From Pseudomonas costantinii (GTDB lineage: Bacteria; Pseudomonadota; Gammaproteobacteria; Pseudomonadales; Pseudomonadaceae): a stretch of DNA of 64,000 bases. The position numbers and the translations under genes are program-made. Below, piece after piece: positions 42,845 through 51,690 of the stretch. The notes under the pieces are model-generated. The model was not told the DNA's origin. It did not search any database and saw nothing but the letters and a program-made list of their open reading frames with translations. The stretch lies in the NCBI RefSeq assembly GCF_001870435.1, contig NZ_MDDR01000007.1:186001-250000 (forward strand), given 5' to 3'. Each line of letters starts with the position of its first letter. Position 1 is the stretch's first letter.

Positions 42845-43381
42845 ATGAGACTCAAGCCCTTCCTTCTATTAATTTGTCTGCTGACCTTACCCGGCCTTGG
42901 CGTTGCCGCCGAGAAGACCGTGTATGGCCTGAATGAGTACGCAAAGCTTGCGGGCATCGATCTGGAAGTAGCCGCCAAACTCGACACCGGCGCCAAGACC
43001 GCTTCGTTGAGTGCCCGCGATATCAAGCGTTTCAAGCGTAATGGCGAATCCTGGGTGCGCTTCTACCTGGCCATCGACACCGCCCATTCCCACCCCATCG
43101 AACGCCCCCTGGCCCGGGTCAGCAAGATCAAGCGCCGCGCCGGCGACTACGATCCCGATGAGGACAAGAACTACACCGCCCGCCCGGTGATTGCCCTGGA
43201 TATCTGCATGGGCAGCGCTTTACGCAGCATCGAAGTGAACTTGACTGACCGCAGCGCTTTCCAATACCCGCTGTTGATCGGCTCCGAAGCGTTGAAACGC
43301 TTTGATGCGCTGGTCGACCCCAGTCTTAAATATGCAGCGGGCAAACCTGCCTGCGCCGCCGACGCTCATACCGCCGAGTAA
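42845..43381 (+). CDS. Periplasmic retropepsin-like protein (DUF785, 'ATP-dependent zinc protease' family)
   Basis: A 178-aa protein with a signal peptide (LLLICLLTLPGLGVAA) and an aspartic-protease-like DTGAKTASL motif near residue 48, followed by VRFYLAID and the C-terminal YPLLIGSEALKRF. The family is often called ATP-dependent zinc protease, but the visible catalytic motif is of retropepsin type. It is the first of three closely packed genes (retropepsin, transglutaminase-like membrane protein, ATP-grasp ligase) that travel together in pseudomonads; their joint substrate is unknown. Confidence 0.82.
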   Translation: MRLKPFLLLICLLTLPGLGVAAEKTVYGLNEYAKLAGIDLEVAAKLDTGAKTASLSARDIKRFKRNGESWVRFYLAIDTAHSHPIERPLARVSKIKRRAGDYDPDEDKNYTARPVIALDICMGSALRSIEVNLTDRSAFQYPLLIGSEALKRFDALVDPSLKYAAGKPACAADAHTAE

Positions 43382-43386
43382 ACCGA

Positions 43387-44919
43387 ATGCGCTCTCTGAC
43401 CCTGCACCTGAAAATCTTGATCACCCTACTGGTGGTGCTAGGTATTTCGGTCACTGCCTACCAGATTTTCGTGCTGGGAATCCCCGTTACCGAGGACGCC
43501 ACCGACGATCTGTGGAACATCGACGCCAAGGTCGAGTTCGTCGCCAACCCCAAAGACCCGGTGAAGATTTCGATGTTCGTGCCGCCCCTGAGCCGCGACT
43601 TCGTCAGCCTCAATGAGAGCTTCATCTCAAATAATTACGGTGTGAGCGTTAACCGCATCGATGGCAACCGCAAGGTTACCTGGTCGGCACGCCGGGCCAA
43701 AGGCAAGCAAACCCTGTATTACCGCCTGGTGCTGACCAAGCGTTACAGCGGCGAAAAGGTCAAGGTCAAGGGCCCGACCTTCCGTGACAGCATCGCCGTG
43801 GAAGGTCCGGAAAAGATCGCCGCAGAAGCCTTGCTGGCACCGATCCGCCAGCACTCGGCCGACGTCGAGACCTTTATCGGCGAAACCATCAAGCGCACCA
43901 ACAACCTCAACGACGACAATGTGAAACTGCTGCTGGCGGGCGACCCGTCGACACCGCACAAGGCCAAAATCGTCGAGCTGCTGCTGTCCATCGCCCACGT
44001 GCCGGTGGAAAAAGTCCACACCATCCGCCTGGTCGCCGACCAGCCGCAAACCCCGGAACTGTGGCTGCGCAGCTTCAACGGTAATGACTGGCTGTACTTC
44101 AACCCGGAAACCGGCGAGCAAGGCCTGCCCGCCGACCGCCTGCTGTGGTGGACCGGCGATGAAAACCTGATCACCGTCGATGGCGGCAAGAAGGCGATGG
44201 TCACCTTCAGCTTGAACAACAGTGAAATGAACGCGATTCGTCTGGCCAAGCTGACCGACGAAAACACTGACGCCAACTTCCTCGAATACTCGCTGTACGG
44301 CCTGCCGCTGCAAACCCAGCAGACCTTCATGATCATGGTGATGATCCCGATTGGCGTGCTGGTGATTCTGATCCTGCGCAACCTGATCGGCCTGCAGACC
44401 CTGGGCACCTTTACCCCGGTGCTGATCGCCCTGGCGTTCCGCGAGACGCAACTGGGCTTCGGGATTGCGCTGTTCACCATTATTACGGCGCTGGGTTTAT
44501 CCCTCAGGTCGTACCTTGAACATTTGAAGTTGCAGATGCTGCCGAGACTGTCGGTGGTGTTGACCTTCGTGGTGGTATTGATTGCGGCCATCAGCCTGTT
44601 CAGCCACAAGCTAGGGCTGGAGCGCGGGCTGTCGGTGGCGCTGTTCCCGATGGTGATTCTGACCATGACCATCGAACGCCTGTCGATCACCTGGGAAGAA
44701 CGCGGCGCCAGTCATGCACTGAAAGTCGCGATGGGTACGCTGTTCGCCGCATCGCTTGCGCACATCATCATGAGCGTGCCGGAGCTGATCTACTTCGTGT
44801 TTACCTTCCCGGCGATCCTGCTGATTCTGGTGGGGTTCATGCTGGCCATGGGTCGTTATCGCGGCTACCGCCTGACCGAACTGGTGCGTTTCAAGGCCTT
44901 TTTGAAGGCTGATTCGTAA
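43387..44919 (+). CDS. Membrane protein with inactive transglutaminase-like domain and 7-TM region
   Basis: A 510-aa protein: an N-terminal transmembrane anchor (LKILITLLVVLGISVTAYQI), a large periplasmic transglutaminase-like domain to about residue 310, then about seven transmembrane helices (MIMVMIPIGVLVILILRNLI to FVFTFPAILLILVGFMLAMG). The transglutaminase Cys-His-Asp set is not evident, in line with the family name. It starts 5 nt after the retropepsin gene and its stop overlaps the next start (TAATG). Confidence 0.82.
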   Translation: MRSLTLHLKILITLLVVLGISVTAYQIFVLGIPVTEDATDDLWNIDAKVEFVANPKDPVKISMFVPPLSRDFVSLNESFISNNYGVSVNRIDGNRKVTWSARRAKGKQTLYYRLVLTKRYSGEKVKVKGPTFRDSIAVEGPEKIAAEALLAPIRQHSADVETFIGETIKRTNNLNDDNVKLLLAGDPSTPHKAKIVELLLSIAHVPVEKVHTIRLVADQPQTPELWLRSFNGNDWLYFNPETGEQGLPADRLLWWTGDENLITVDGGKKAMVTFSLNNSEMNAIRLAKLTDENTDANFLEYSLYGLPLQTQQTFMIMVMIPIGVLVILILRNLIGLQTLGTFTPVLIALAFRETQLGFGIALFTIITALGLSLRSYLEHLKLQMLPRLSVVLTFVVVLIAAISLFSHKLGLERGLSVALFPMVILTMTIERLSITWEERGASHALKVAMGTLFAASLAHIIMSVPELIYFVFTFPAILLILVGFMLAMGRYRGYRLTELVRFKAFLKADS

Positions 44920-45905
44920 TGTTCGGCTTCTGGAAGACCTGGAAGGCCCTCGAAGCGCGGGGGATCATGGGCATCAACCGGCGTAACGCCGACTACGTGC
45001 TCAAGTACAACAAGCGCAGCCTGTACCCGATCGTCGATGACAAGATCATCACCAAGGAACGAGCCCTCGCAGCCGGCATCCATGTGCCGCAGATGTACGG
45101 AGTAATCTCCACCGAGAAGGAAATCGACAAGCTCGATGAGATCATCGGCGGGCGCAACGACTTCGTGATCAAACCGGCCCAAGGCGCCGGCGGTGATGGC
45201 ATCCTGGTGATCGCCGACCGTTTTGAGGGTCGCTATCGCACGGTGTCCGGCAAGATCATCAGCCATGAAGAAATCGAACATCAGATCTCCAGCATTCTCA
45301 CCGGCCTGTATTCCCTGGGCGGCCACCGCGACCGCGCGCTGATTGAATACCGCGTGGTGCCCGACCAGATCTTCAAAAGCATCAGCTACGAAGGTGTGCC
45401 GGATATTCGCATCATCGTGCTGATGGGCTACCCGGTGATGGCGATGCTGCGCTTGCCGACCCGTCAGTCAGGCGGTAAGGCCAACCTGCACCAGGGCGCG
45501 ATCGGCGTAGGTGTCGACCTGGCCACCGGCCTGACCCTGCGCGGCACCTGGCTGAACAACATCATCACCAAACACCCCGACACCACCAACGCGGTAGATG
45601 GCGTGCAACTGCCTAACTGGGATGGCTTCATGAAGCTGGCGGCAGGCTGCTATGAGTTGTGCGGGCTGGGTTACATCGGTGTGGACATGGTGCTGGACCA
45701 GGAAAAAGGCCCGCTGATCCTCGAGCTGAATGCGCGGCCGGGGCTGAATATCCAGATCGCCAACGACTGCGGCCTGACTTTGCGCACGCATGCAGTGGAA
45801 GCGCGACTGGAAGACCTGAAGGCAGCGGGTGTAACGGAAACCCCGGAAGAACGGGTGAAGTTCGTGCAGGAAATGTTCGGGCATGTACCTACCGTAGAAG
45901 GCTGA
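44919..45905 (+). CDS. ATP-grasp, alpha-L-glutamate ligase-like (RimK-related) protein
   Basis: A 328-aa cytoplasmic ATP-grasp enzyme (FVIKPAQGAGGDGILVIADR for nucleotide binding; GPLILELNARPGLNIQIAN for Mg2+ binding). RimK-like members join amino acids to a carboxyl group. With the retropepsin-like and membrane partners it may form a peptide-tagging and cleaving pair across the inner membrane (inference). One-base overlap with the preceding stop codon indicates coupling. Confidence 0.85.
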   Translation: MFGFWKTWKALEARGIMGINRRNADYVLKYNKRSLYPIVDDKIITKERALAAGIHVPQMYGVISTEKEIDKLDEIIGGRNDFVIKPAQGAGGDGILVIADRFEGRYRTVSGKIISHEEIEHQISSILTGLYSLGGHRDRALIEYRVVPDQIFKSISYEGVPDIRIIVLMGYPVMAMLRLPTRQSGGKANLHQGAIGVGVDLATGLTLRGTWLNNIITKHPDTTNAVDGVQLPNWDGFMKLAAGCYELCGLGYIGVDMVLDQEKGPLILELNARPGLNIQIANDCGLTLRTHAVEARLEDLKAAGVTETPEERVKFVQEMFGHVPTVEG

Positions 45906-46004
45906 TCCGGCTTTCAATCTGCCTATCCCCGACATCCCCTCTAGGACCAGACCCTACGGGGGACTACAATCGCCTCCCCCAAGCCAACGGCTGATCCACC
46001 CCGC

Positions 46005-47348
46005 ATGTCGACCTGTTCCGTACACCCGCTGCCCTACCGGGCCAACCCTGCCGAGTATTTCGCGGCGATCCGCCATGCCCCCGGCGCGGTGCTGCTGGAC
46101 AGTGGCCGCCCGGCTGCCGAACGTGGACGCTATGACGTGCTCAGCGCTTGGCCGCAAGCCACCTTGACGGTTTGGCCTGACGAAAGCGGTGGTGATTTCC
46201 TACAGCGCCTGCGCGAAAACCTGACGCAGTTGGGTGAAGCGCTATTGCCCACTGGTTTAGAACTGCCCTTTGCCGGCGGCTTGATCGGCTATCTAAGCTA
46301 CGACTTCGGCCGACACCTGGAACAAATGCCGCACCTTGCAGCGGACGATTTGCATCTGCCGGATGCACGCTTTGGGTTGTATGCCTGGGCGCTCATCAGC
46401 GATCACCTGGCACAAACCAGTCAGTTAGTTTTTCACCCGACGTTAGCCAGCAGCGAGCGGCAACGGCTGATCGGCCTGTTCAGCCAACCTGCCACTGAAA
46501 CACCTGTCACCTTCAAACTCCTTGGTCCCATGGCACCTGACCTCACCGCCGAGGCTTACAAACAAGCCATCGGGCGCATCCAGGACTACATCCAAGCCGG
46601 TGACTGCTACCAGGTCAACTTCGCTCAGCGCTTTCGCTCGCCGTGCATCGGTGATCCATGGACGGCCTACTGCGCCCTGCGTGAAGCCTGCCCCACGCCA
46701 TTTTCCGGGTTCCAGAGCTTGCCGGATGACGGCGCGGTGCTCAGCCTGTCGCCGGAGCGTTTCGTCAGGATCAGCGAACGTCAGGTCGAAACCCGCCCCA
46801 TCAAAGGCACCCGCCCTCGCGGTTTAACGCCCGAAGAGGACGCCGCCAACGCCGCCGAACTGCTGGCCAGCCCCAAGGACCGCGCCGAAAACCTGATGAT
46901 CGTCGACCTGCTGCGCAACGATCTTGGCCGCACCTGTCGCATCGGTTCGGTCAACGTGCCGGAGCTGTTCAGCCTGGAAAGCTACCCCAACGTGCACCAC
47001 CTGGTGAGCAGCGTTACCGGTGAGTTGGCCGATGACAAAGACGCCCTCGACCTGATCGCGGGCAGCTTCCCCGGCGGCTCCATTACCGGCGCACCCAAGA
47101 TTCGTGCAATGCAGATCATCGACGAACTGGAGCCGACGCGTCGCGGGCTGTACTGCGGCTCGTTGGTGTACCTGGACGTACGCGGTGAAATGGACAGTTC
47201 CATCGCCATTCGTAGCCTGTTGGTCAAGGATGGGCAGGTGTGCTGCTGGGGCGGCGGCGGGATCGTGGCGGACTCGGAGTGGGAAGCGGAGTATCAGGAG
47301 TCGCTGACGAAAGTGCGGGTGTTGTTACAAACTTTGGAAAACTTGTAG
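46005..47348 (+). CDS. pabB: Aminodeoxychorismate synthase component I
   Basis: A 447-aa chorismate-utilising enzyme (AGDCYQVNFAQRFRSP; GTRPRGLTPEEDAANA; MIVDLLRNDLGRTCRIGSV; GSITGAPKIRAMQIIDELEP). With PabA it makes 4-amino-4-deoxychorismate for folate. The KGTRPRG lysine in IKGTRPRG, rather than the anthranilate-synthase pattern, supports PabB. Position beside thrH and cysH matches P. aeruginosa, as I recall. Confidence 0.94.
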   Translation: MSTCSVHPLPYRANPAEYFAAIRHAPGAVLLDSGRPAAERGRYDVLSAWPQATLTVWPDESGGDFLQRLRENLTQLGEALLPTGLELPFAGGLIGYLSYDFGRHLEQMPHLAADDLHLPDARFGLYAWALISDHLAQTSQLVFHPTLASSERQRLIGLFSQPATETPVTFKLLGPMAPDLTAEAYKQAIGRIQDYIQAGDCYQVNFAQRFRSPCIGDPWTAYCALREACPTPFSGFQSLPDDGAVLSLSPERFVRISERQVETRPIKGTRPRGLTPEEDAANAAELLASPKDRAENLMIVDLLRNDLGRTCRIGSVNVPELFSLESYPNVHHLVSSVTGELADDKDALDLIAGSFPGGSITGAPKIRAMQIIDELEPTRRGLYCGSLVYLDVRGEMDSSIAIRSLLVKDGQVCCWGGGGIVADSEWEAEYQESLTKVRVLLQTLENL

Positions 47349-47532
47349 CACGCAGGCCAATCCTGCCTCTCGAAGACAGAGGCATTGACGGGACAAAACC
47401 TGAATCAGAACGGTGGTGGACGGGGCATAAACTGGAGGATAGCGTCCAGCTCCAACCGCCCACCAGCCGTCTGTGAAGGATCACATGAAGCGACTGCCTA
47501 CTCGTCAGAAATTATTTCCGAGATTGCATCTC

Positions 47533-47567
47533 CACCTAATCGCACCTAACATCTCCCAAATCGGGAG
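47533..47567 (+). promoter_or_regulatory. Candidate HigA operator and ribosome-site hairpin
   Basis: CACCTAA is repeated directly at 47533 and 47543, one helix turn apart, and CTCCC-AAATC-GGGAG (47553-47567) forms a small hairpin that includes the GGGAG of the higB ribosome site. Both are plausible control elements for the toxin-antitoxin operon. Confidence 0.4.
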
Positions 47568-47576
47568 GTTTCAGCG

Positions 47577-47879
47577 ATGCGGATAATCGCTCTATCCACC
47601 TTGCGAATATTCTGGGAAAGCCACAGGGCTTATACCGATGCCAAAACGCCCCTTGTCGAGCTGTATCGCCATATGGAAAAGGCTACTTACCCGACGCCAC
47701 AGGCACTCAAAGTAGAGCTCAGAACAGCGAGCATTCTCAAAGGCGGCAGGGTTGTATTCAACGTAGGCGGCAACAAGTATCGAGTGATCATGGCGATCGA
47801 TTATCAGCGACAGCTTGGGTTCATTCGTTTCGTGGGAACCCATGCACAGTACGATCAGATCAACGCGGAGACCGTGTGA
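47577..47879 (+). CDS. higB: HigB-type mRNA interferase toxin
   Basis: A 100-aa RelE/HigB-fold protein (LRIFWESHRAYTDAKTPLVE; GGRVVFNVGGNKYRVIMAID; IRFVGTHAQYDQI). HigB toxins cut ribosome-bound mRNA. As usual for hig loci the toxin precedes the antitoxin. GGGAGG stands 8 nt before the ATG. Confidence 0.9.
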   Translation: MRIIALSTLRIFWESHRAYTDAKTPLVELYRHMEKATYPTPQALKVELRTASILKGGRVVFNVGGNKYRVIMAIDYQRQLGFIRFVGTHAQYDQINAETV

Positions 47880-48235
47880 TGAACATCAAACCTATACATT
47901 CCCCGGAGGACCTGACCGCCGCGCTCGCGCGGGTGGAGCAGATATGGGGAGCGGACATCGGCTCGCCTGAGGGTGACGAACTGGAGATCCTCGCAATACT
48001 CATCGAAAAATACGAGGCGGAGCATTATCAAATGCCACCTTCGGACCCGGTAGAGGCCATCAAGTTTCGCATGGAGCAACTGGGCATGACCGCCCGCGAC
48101 CTGGAGCCCTTTATCGGCACCAGTGGTCGGGTGTCAGAAGTGTTGAACCACAAGCGCAAGCTGAGCCTGTCGATGATCAAACGCCTGCATGAAGGCTTGA
48201 GCATTCCTTATGAGAGGTTGCTGGCGGGGGTTTAG
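47879..48235 (+). CDS. higA: HigA-type antitoxin with XRE helix-turn-helix
   Basis: A 118-aa protein with a C-terminal XRE domain (FRMEQLGMTARDLEPFIGTS; GRVSEVLNHKRKLSLSMIKR). The N-terminal part should bind and neutralise HigB. Its ATG overlaps the toxin stop by one base (TGATG). A GTG one codon earlier is possible. Confidence 0.9.
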   Translation: MNIKPIHSPEDLTAALARVEQIWGADIGSPEGDELEILAILIEKYEAEHYQMPPSDPVEAIKFRMEQLGMTARDLEPFIGTSGRVSEVLNHKRKLSLSMIKRLHEGLSIPYERLLAGV

Positions 48236-48254
48236 CAGGAAATCGTGTAGTGGC

Positions 48255-48277
48255 CATCGCAGGCTCGCCCGCGATGG
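48255..48277. repeat. Degenerate REP remnant
   Basis: CATCGCAGGCTCGCCCGCGATGG keeps the inner part of a REP-like palindrome between higA and thrH. It may help terminate both convergent genes. Confidence 0.4.
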
Positions 48278-48300
48278 GGTCATCAACTCCGCTGAATGGC

Positions 48301-48918
48301 TTACAGACTCAACTGCCGATTCGAAGCCTTGATGAACTCTTTCTTCAAATCCTCAAACGTATGCACCGCCGGGAACTGCGGGAACTCGCGAATCACATTC
48401 TCCGGCGCATGGAACAAAATCCCACGGTCGGCTTCGCCCAGCATGGTGGTGTCGTTATAGGAGTCGCCGGCGGCGATCACGCGGTAGTAAAGACTCTTGA
48501 AGGCTAATACCGACTGGCGCTTGGGGTCTCTCTGGCGCAGTTGATAACTCACCACCCGGTCGTTTTCATCGGTAATCAGGCGATGGCACAACAAGGTCGG
48601 GAAACCCAGTTGACGCATCAACGGCTGGGAAAATTCGTAGAAGGTGTCTGACAGGATCACCACCTGGAAGCGCTCGCGCAGCCAGTTGACGAACTCAATG
48701 GCGCCGTCCAGCGGCTTGAGAGTGGCGATCACCTCCTGAATATCACCGAGCTTGAGCCCATGTTCGTCGAGGATGCGCAGGCGTTGCTTCATCAGCACGT
48801 CGTAGTCGGGAATGTCGCGGGTGGTGGCCCGCAGGGATTCAATACCGGTTTTTTCGGCGAAGGCGATCCAGATTTCCGGAACCAGCACCCCTTCCAGGTC
48901 GAGACAGGCAATTTCCAC
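48301..48918 (-). CDS. thrH: Bifunctional phosphoserine phosphatase / homoserine phosphotransferase
   Basis: A 205-aa HAD-superfamily enzyme (MEIACLDLEGVLVPE motif I; ILSDTFYEF motif II; AAGDSYNDTTMLGEAD motif III). ThrH of P. aeruginosa dephosphorylates phosphoserine and can pass the phosphate to homoserine, linking serine and threonine synthesis. Confidence 0.94.
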   Translation of the reverse strand: MEIACLDLEGVLVPEIWIAFAEKTGIESLRATTRDIPDYDVLMKQRLRILDEHGLKLGDIQEVIATLKPLDGAIEFVNWLRERFQVVILSDTFYEFSQPLMRQLGFPTLLCHRLITDENDRVVSYQLRQRDPKRQSVLAFKSLYYRVIAAGDSYNDTTMLGEADRGILFHAPENVIREFPQFPAVHTFEDLKKEFIKASNRQLSL

Positions 48919-49069
48919 AAGACACTCCCATTAGATGTTGTTAGTTGAGCGAGCAAAAGGACTGCCGAACTCTAGCGATTCAAGCTCGCCGCCGCAACGC
49001 AGGGCGGATTTTGATACCATCGTTCCCCTATAGAGCGCTCAGCGCCACTGACCTGTAGGAACCGTCCTG

Positions 49070-49804
49070 ATGAACCAAACCTTCGACGTCGCTGAACTCG
49101 CCGCGACTTACGCCAACAAATCCGCCCAGGACATCCTCAAACTGGCATTCAGCCAGTTCGGTGATGACCTCTGGATCTCCTTCAGCGGTGCCGAGGACGT
49201 GGTACTGGTCGATATGGCCTGGAAGCTGAACAAAAACGTCAAGGTGTTCAGCCTCGACACCGGCCGCTTGCACCCGGAGACCTACCGGTTTATCGAGCAG
49301 GTGCGCGAGTTCTACAAGATCGACATCGAACTGATTTCGCCTGACCAGACCAAGCTGGAGCCTTTCGTCAAGGAAAAGGGCCTGTTCAGCTTCTACAAGG
49401 ACGGCCATGGCGAATGTTGCGGTGTGCGCAAAATCGAGCCGCTGCGCCGCAAACTCTCCGGGGTAAGTGCCTGGGCCACCGGTCAACGCCGCGACCAGAG
49501 CCCCGGCACCCGCAGCCAAGTGGCGGCGCTGGAAATCGACACGGCCTTCTCGACCCCGGAACGCACCCTGTACAAGTTCAACCCACTGGCGCAAATGACC
49601 AGTGAGGAAGTCTGGGGTTACATCCGCATGCTGGAGCTGCCGTATAACAGCCTGCATGAGCGCGGTTTTATCAGCATTGGCTGCGAGCCCTGCACCCGCC
49701 CGGTATTACCGAACCAGCACGAACGTGAAGGCCGCTGGTGGTGGGAGGAAGCCACGCAGAAGGAATGCGGGCTGCACGCGGGGAATATCATCAGCAAGGC
49801 GTGA
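49070..49804 (+). CDS. cysH: Adenylyl-sulfate (APS/PAPS) reductase
   Basis: A 244-aa sulfonucleotide reductase of sulfate assimilation. The PP-loop region is [14 protein letters not shown]. The cysteine pairs ECCGVRK and GCEPCTRPV are the [4Fe-4S] ligands typical of APS reductases in Pseudomonas. The C-terminal catalytic Cys is in ECGLHAG. Adjacent thrH and pabB match the known Pseudomonas order. Confidence 0.95.
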   Translation: MNQTFDVAELAATYANKSAQDILKLAFSQFGDDLWISFSGAEDVVLVDMAWKLNKNVKVFSLDTGRLHPETYRFIEQVREFYKIDIELISPDQTKLEPFVKEKGLFSFYKDGHGECCGVRKIEPLRRKLSGVSAWATGQRRDQSPGTRSQVAALEIDTAFSTPERTLYKFNPLAQMTSEEVWGYIRMLELPYNSLHERGFISIGCEPCTRPVLPNQHEREGRWWWEEATQKECGLHAGNIISKA

Positions 49805-49814
49805 CCAAAATCCT

Positions 49815-49853
49815 GTACACAAAAATGTCACCATAGGTGCCATTTTTGTGTGC
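49815..49853. terminator. Long hairpin after cysH
   Basis: GTACACAAAAATG pairs with CATTTTTGTGTGC (13 pairs, one G-T), and after one T/C mismatch CACC pairs with GGTG around an ATA loop. It begins 11 nt after the cysH stop. The T-run lies inside the 3' arm, so it may be a terminator in both directions. Confidence 0.6.
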
Positions 49854-50147
49854 ACTTATAAAAATACGCACCGAAAAGTTACATCATTCCTCGCCTCAAA
49901 ATCCCTCCAGTTTTAAAGCAACTTCCCACAGAAAATAAATACCTGTTCAAACGGTCAATTTATAACGCTTTAAATTCAGATAGTTATTCAAATCACTTAT
50001 AAAAACGAAATTAGCCGAAGCTTTCATAGATCGAAAACTGGCACGCATGTGGCTTAAGGTGAATCACACTTTGTATACAATAAATACAAAACCTACATAC
50101 ACCTTGCCATCCGCGGCTTGCCTGCAGATGCGCTGGAGCCTGCCGGA
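49854..50147. other. AT-rich region upstream of the NCS1 permease
   Basis: About 290 nt of AT-rich DNA without a credible gene. It holds the TTGTATACAA palindrome near its right end and is probably the promoter region of the permease operon. Confidence 0.6.
50071..50080. promoter_or_regulatory. TTGTATACAA operator upstream of the permease operon
   Basis: A perfect 10-bp palindrome 67 nt before the permease start, followed by a second half-site (AATACAAA). The form fits a GntR-type regulator; no GntR gene is adjacent. Confidence 0.5.
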
Positions 50148-51677
50148 ATGCGTACAAGCCTCTCGAATAATATCGCACTGGATCTGCCCTCCTCCGCCCT
50201 GAACCCTGAGGCCACGAGCCCCGGCCCGCTGGTGCTCAGCCCACGCCTGCACAACAAAGATTTGGCGCCCACCAAGGCCGAGGGCCGACGTTGGGGGCGC
50301 TACAGCATCTTTGCGCTATGGACCAATGACGTGCACAACATCGCCAATTATTCGTTCGCCATCGGCTTATATGCGTTGGGGCTTGGTGGCTGGCAGATCC
50401 TGTTATCCCTGGGTATCGGCGCAGCGCTGGTGTACTTCTTCATGAACTTGTCGGGGTATATGGGCCAGAAAACCGGTGTGCCGTTTCCGGTGATCAGCCG
50501 TATCAGTTTCGGCATCCATGGGGCACAGATTCCGGCACTAATCCGCGCAGTGATTGCAATTGCCTGGTTTGGTATCCAGACCTACCTGGCGTCGGTGGTT
50601 TTCCGCGTGCTGCTGTCGGCGATTCACCCCGGTTTTGCCGACTACGACCACAACTCGATTCTCGGCCTGTCGACCCTGGGCTGGGCGTGTTTCGTGGCGA
50701 TCTGGTTTGTGCAGTTGGCGATCCTGGCTTATGGCATGGAAATGGTGCGCCGCTATGAAGCGTTCGCCGGGCCCGTGATTTTGGTGACCGTGGCCTCGCT
50801 GGCCGGTTGGATGTACTTCCAGGTCGGCGGCAATATTGCCTGGTCAATCCGCGAGCCGCTGAGCGGTGGCGAGATGTGGCGCAATATCTTTGCCGGCGGT
50901 GCGCTGTGGCTAACGATCTACGGCACGCTGATCCTCAATTTCTGCGACTTCGCCCGTTCCTCTCCGTGCCGCAAGACCATTCAAGTCGGCAACTTCTGGG
51001 GCCTGCCAGTCAACATCCTGGTATTTGCCTCAATCACCGTGCTGCTGTGCGGTGGGCAGTTCCAACTCAATGGCCGGGTGATCGAAAGCCCGACCGAAAT
51101 CATTGCGGCCATTCCCAATACCTTCTTCCTCGTGCTGGGCTGCCTGGCGTTCCTGATCGTCACCGTGGCGGTGAACATCATGGCCAACTTTGTCGCCCCG
51201 GCCTTTGTACTGAGCAACCTGGCGCCCAAGTACCTGAACTTCCGCCGCGCCGGGCTGATCAGCGCCACCGTAGCGGTGCTGATCCTGCCGTGGAACCTCT
51301 ACAACAGCCCGCTGGTCATCGTGTATTTCCTCTCCGGCCTCGGCGCACTGCTGGGGCCGCTTTACGGGGTGATCATGGTCGATTACTGGCTGATTCGTAA
51401 AAGCCAAGTGGATGTCTTGCAGTTGTATAGCGAAGACCCAAATGGCGTTTATTACTACAGCCGCGGGGTCAATTTACGCGCGGTGGCGGCGTTTATTCCT
51501 GCGGCAGTCATCGCCATTCTGCTGGCGCTGTTGCCAGGCTTTGCCAGCGTCTCCCCCTTCTCCTGGATGTTTGGCGCTGGTATTGCGGGGCTGTTGTACC
51601 TGCTGATTGCCAAGCGCCAACCGTTCTACGCCGATGTCAGCGGCGAAAGCATTGCAGTCGATAACGTCAGTCACTAA
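50148..51677 (+). CDS. NCS1-family permease (allantoin/hydantoin/nucleobase type)
   Basis: A 509-aa inner-membrane symporter with 12 predicted helices and NCS1 signatures (LWTNDVHNIANYSFAIGLYA; GQKTGVPFPVISRISFGI; NFCDFARSSPC). The adjacent gene encodes a hydantoin-racemase-like protein, so a hydantoin or allantoin derivative is the likely substrate. ATG 50148 is chosen because an upstream TTG has no support. Confidence 0.9.
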   Translation: MRTSLSNNIALDLPSSALNPEATSPGPLVLSPRLHNKDLAPTKAEGRRWGRYSIFALWTNDVHNIANYSFAIGLYALGLGGWQILLSLGIGAALVYFFMNLSGYMGQKTGVPFPVISRISFGIHGAQIPALIRAVIAIAWFGIQTYLASVVFRVLLSAIHPGFADYDHNSILGLSTLGWACFVAIWFVQLAILAYGMEMVRRYEAFAGPVILVTVASLAGWMYFQVGGNIAWSIREPLSGGEMWRNIFAGGALWLTIYGTLILNFCDFARSSPCRKTIQVGNFWGLPVNILVFASITVLLCGGQFQLNGRVIESPTEIIAAIPNTFFLVLGCLAFLIVTVAVNIMANFVAPAFVLSNLAPKYLNFRRAGLISATVAVLILPWNLYNSPLVIVYFLSGLGALLGPLYGVIMVDYWLIRKSQVDVLQLYSEDPNGVYYYSRGVNLRAVAAFIPAAVIAILLALLPGFASVSPFSWMFGAGIAGLLYLLIAKRQPFYADVSGESIAVDNVSH

Positions 51678-51690
51678 TCAAGGACATTCC

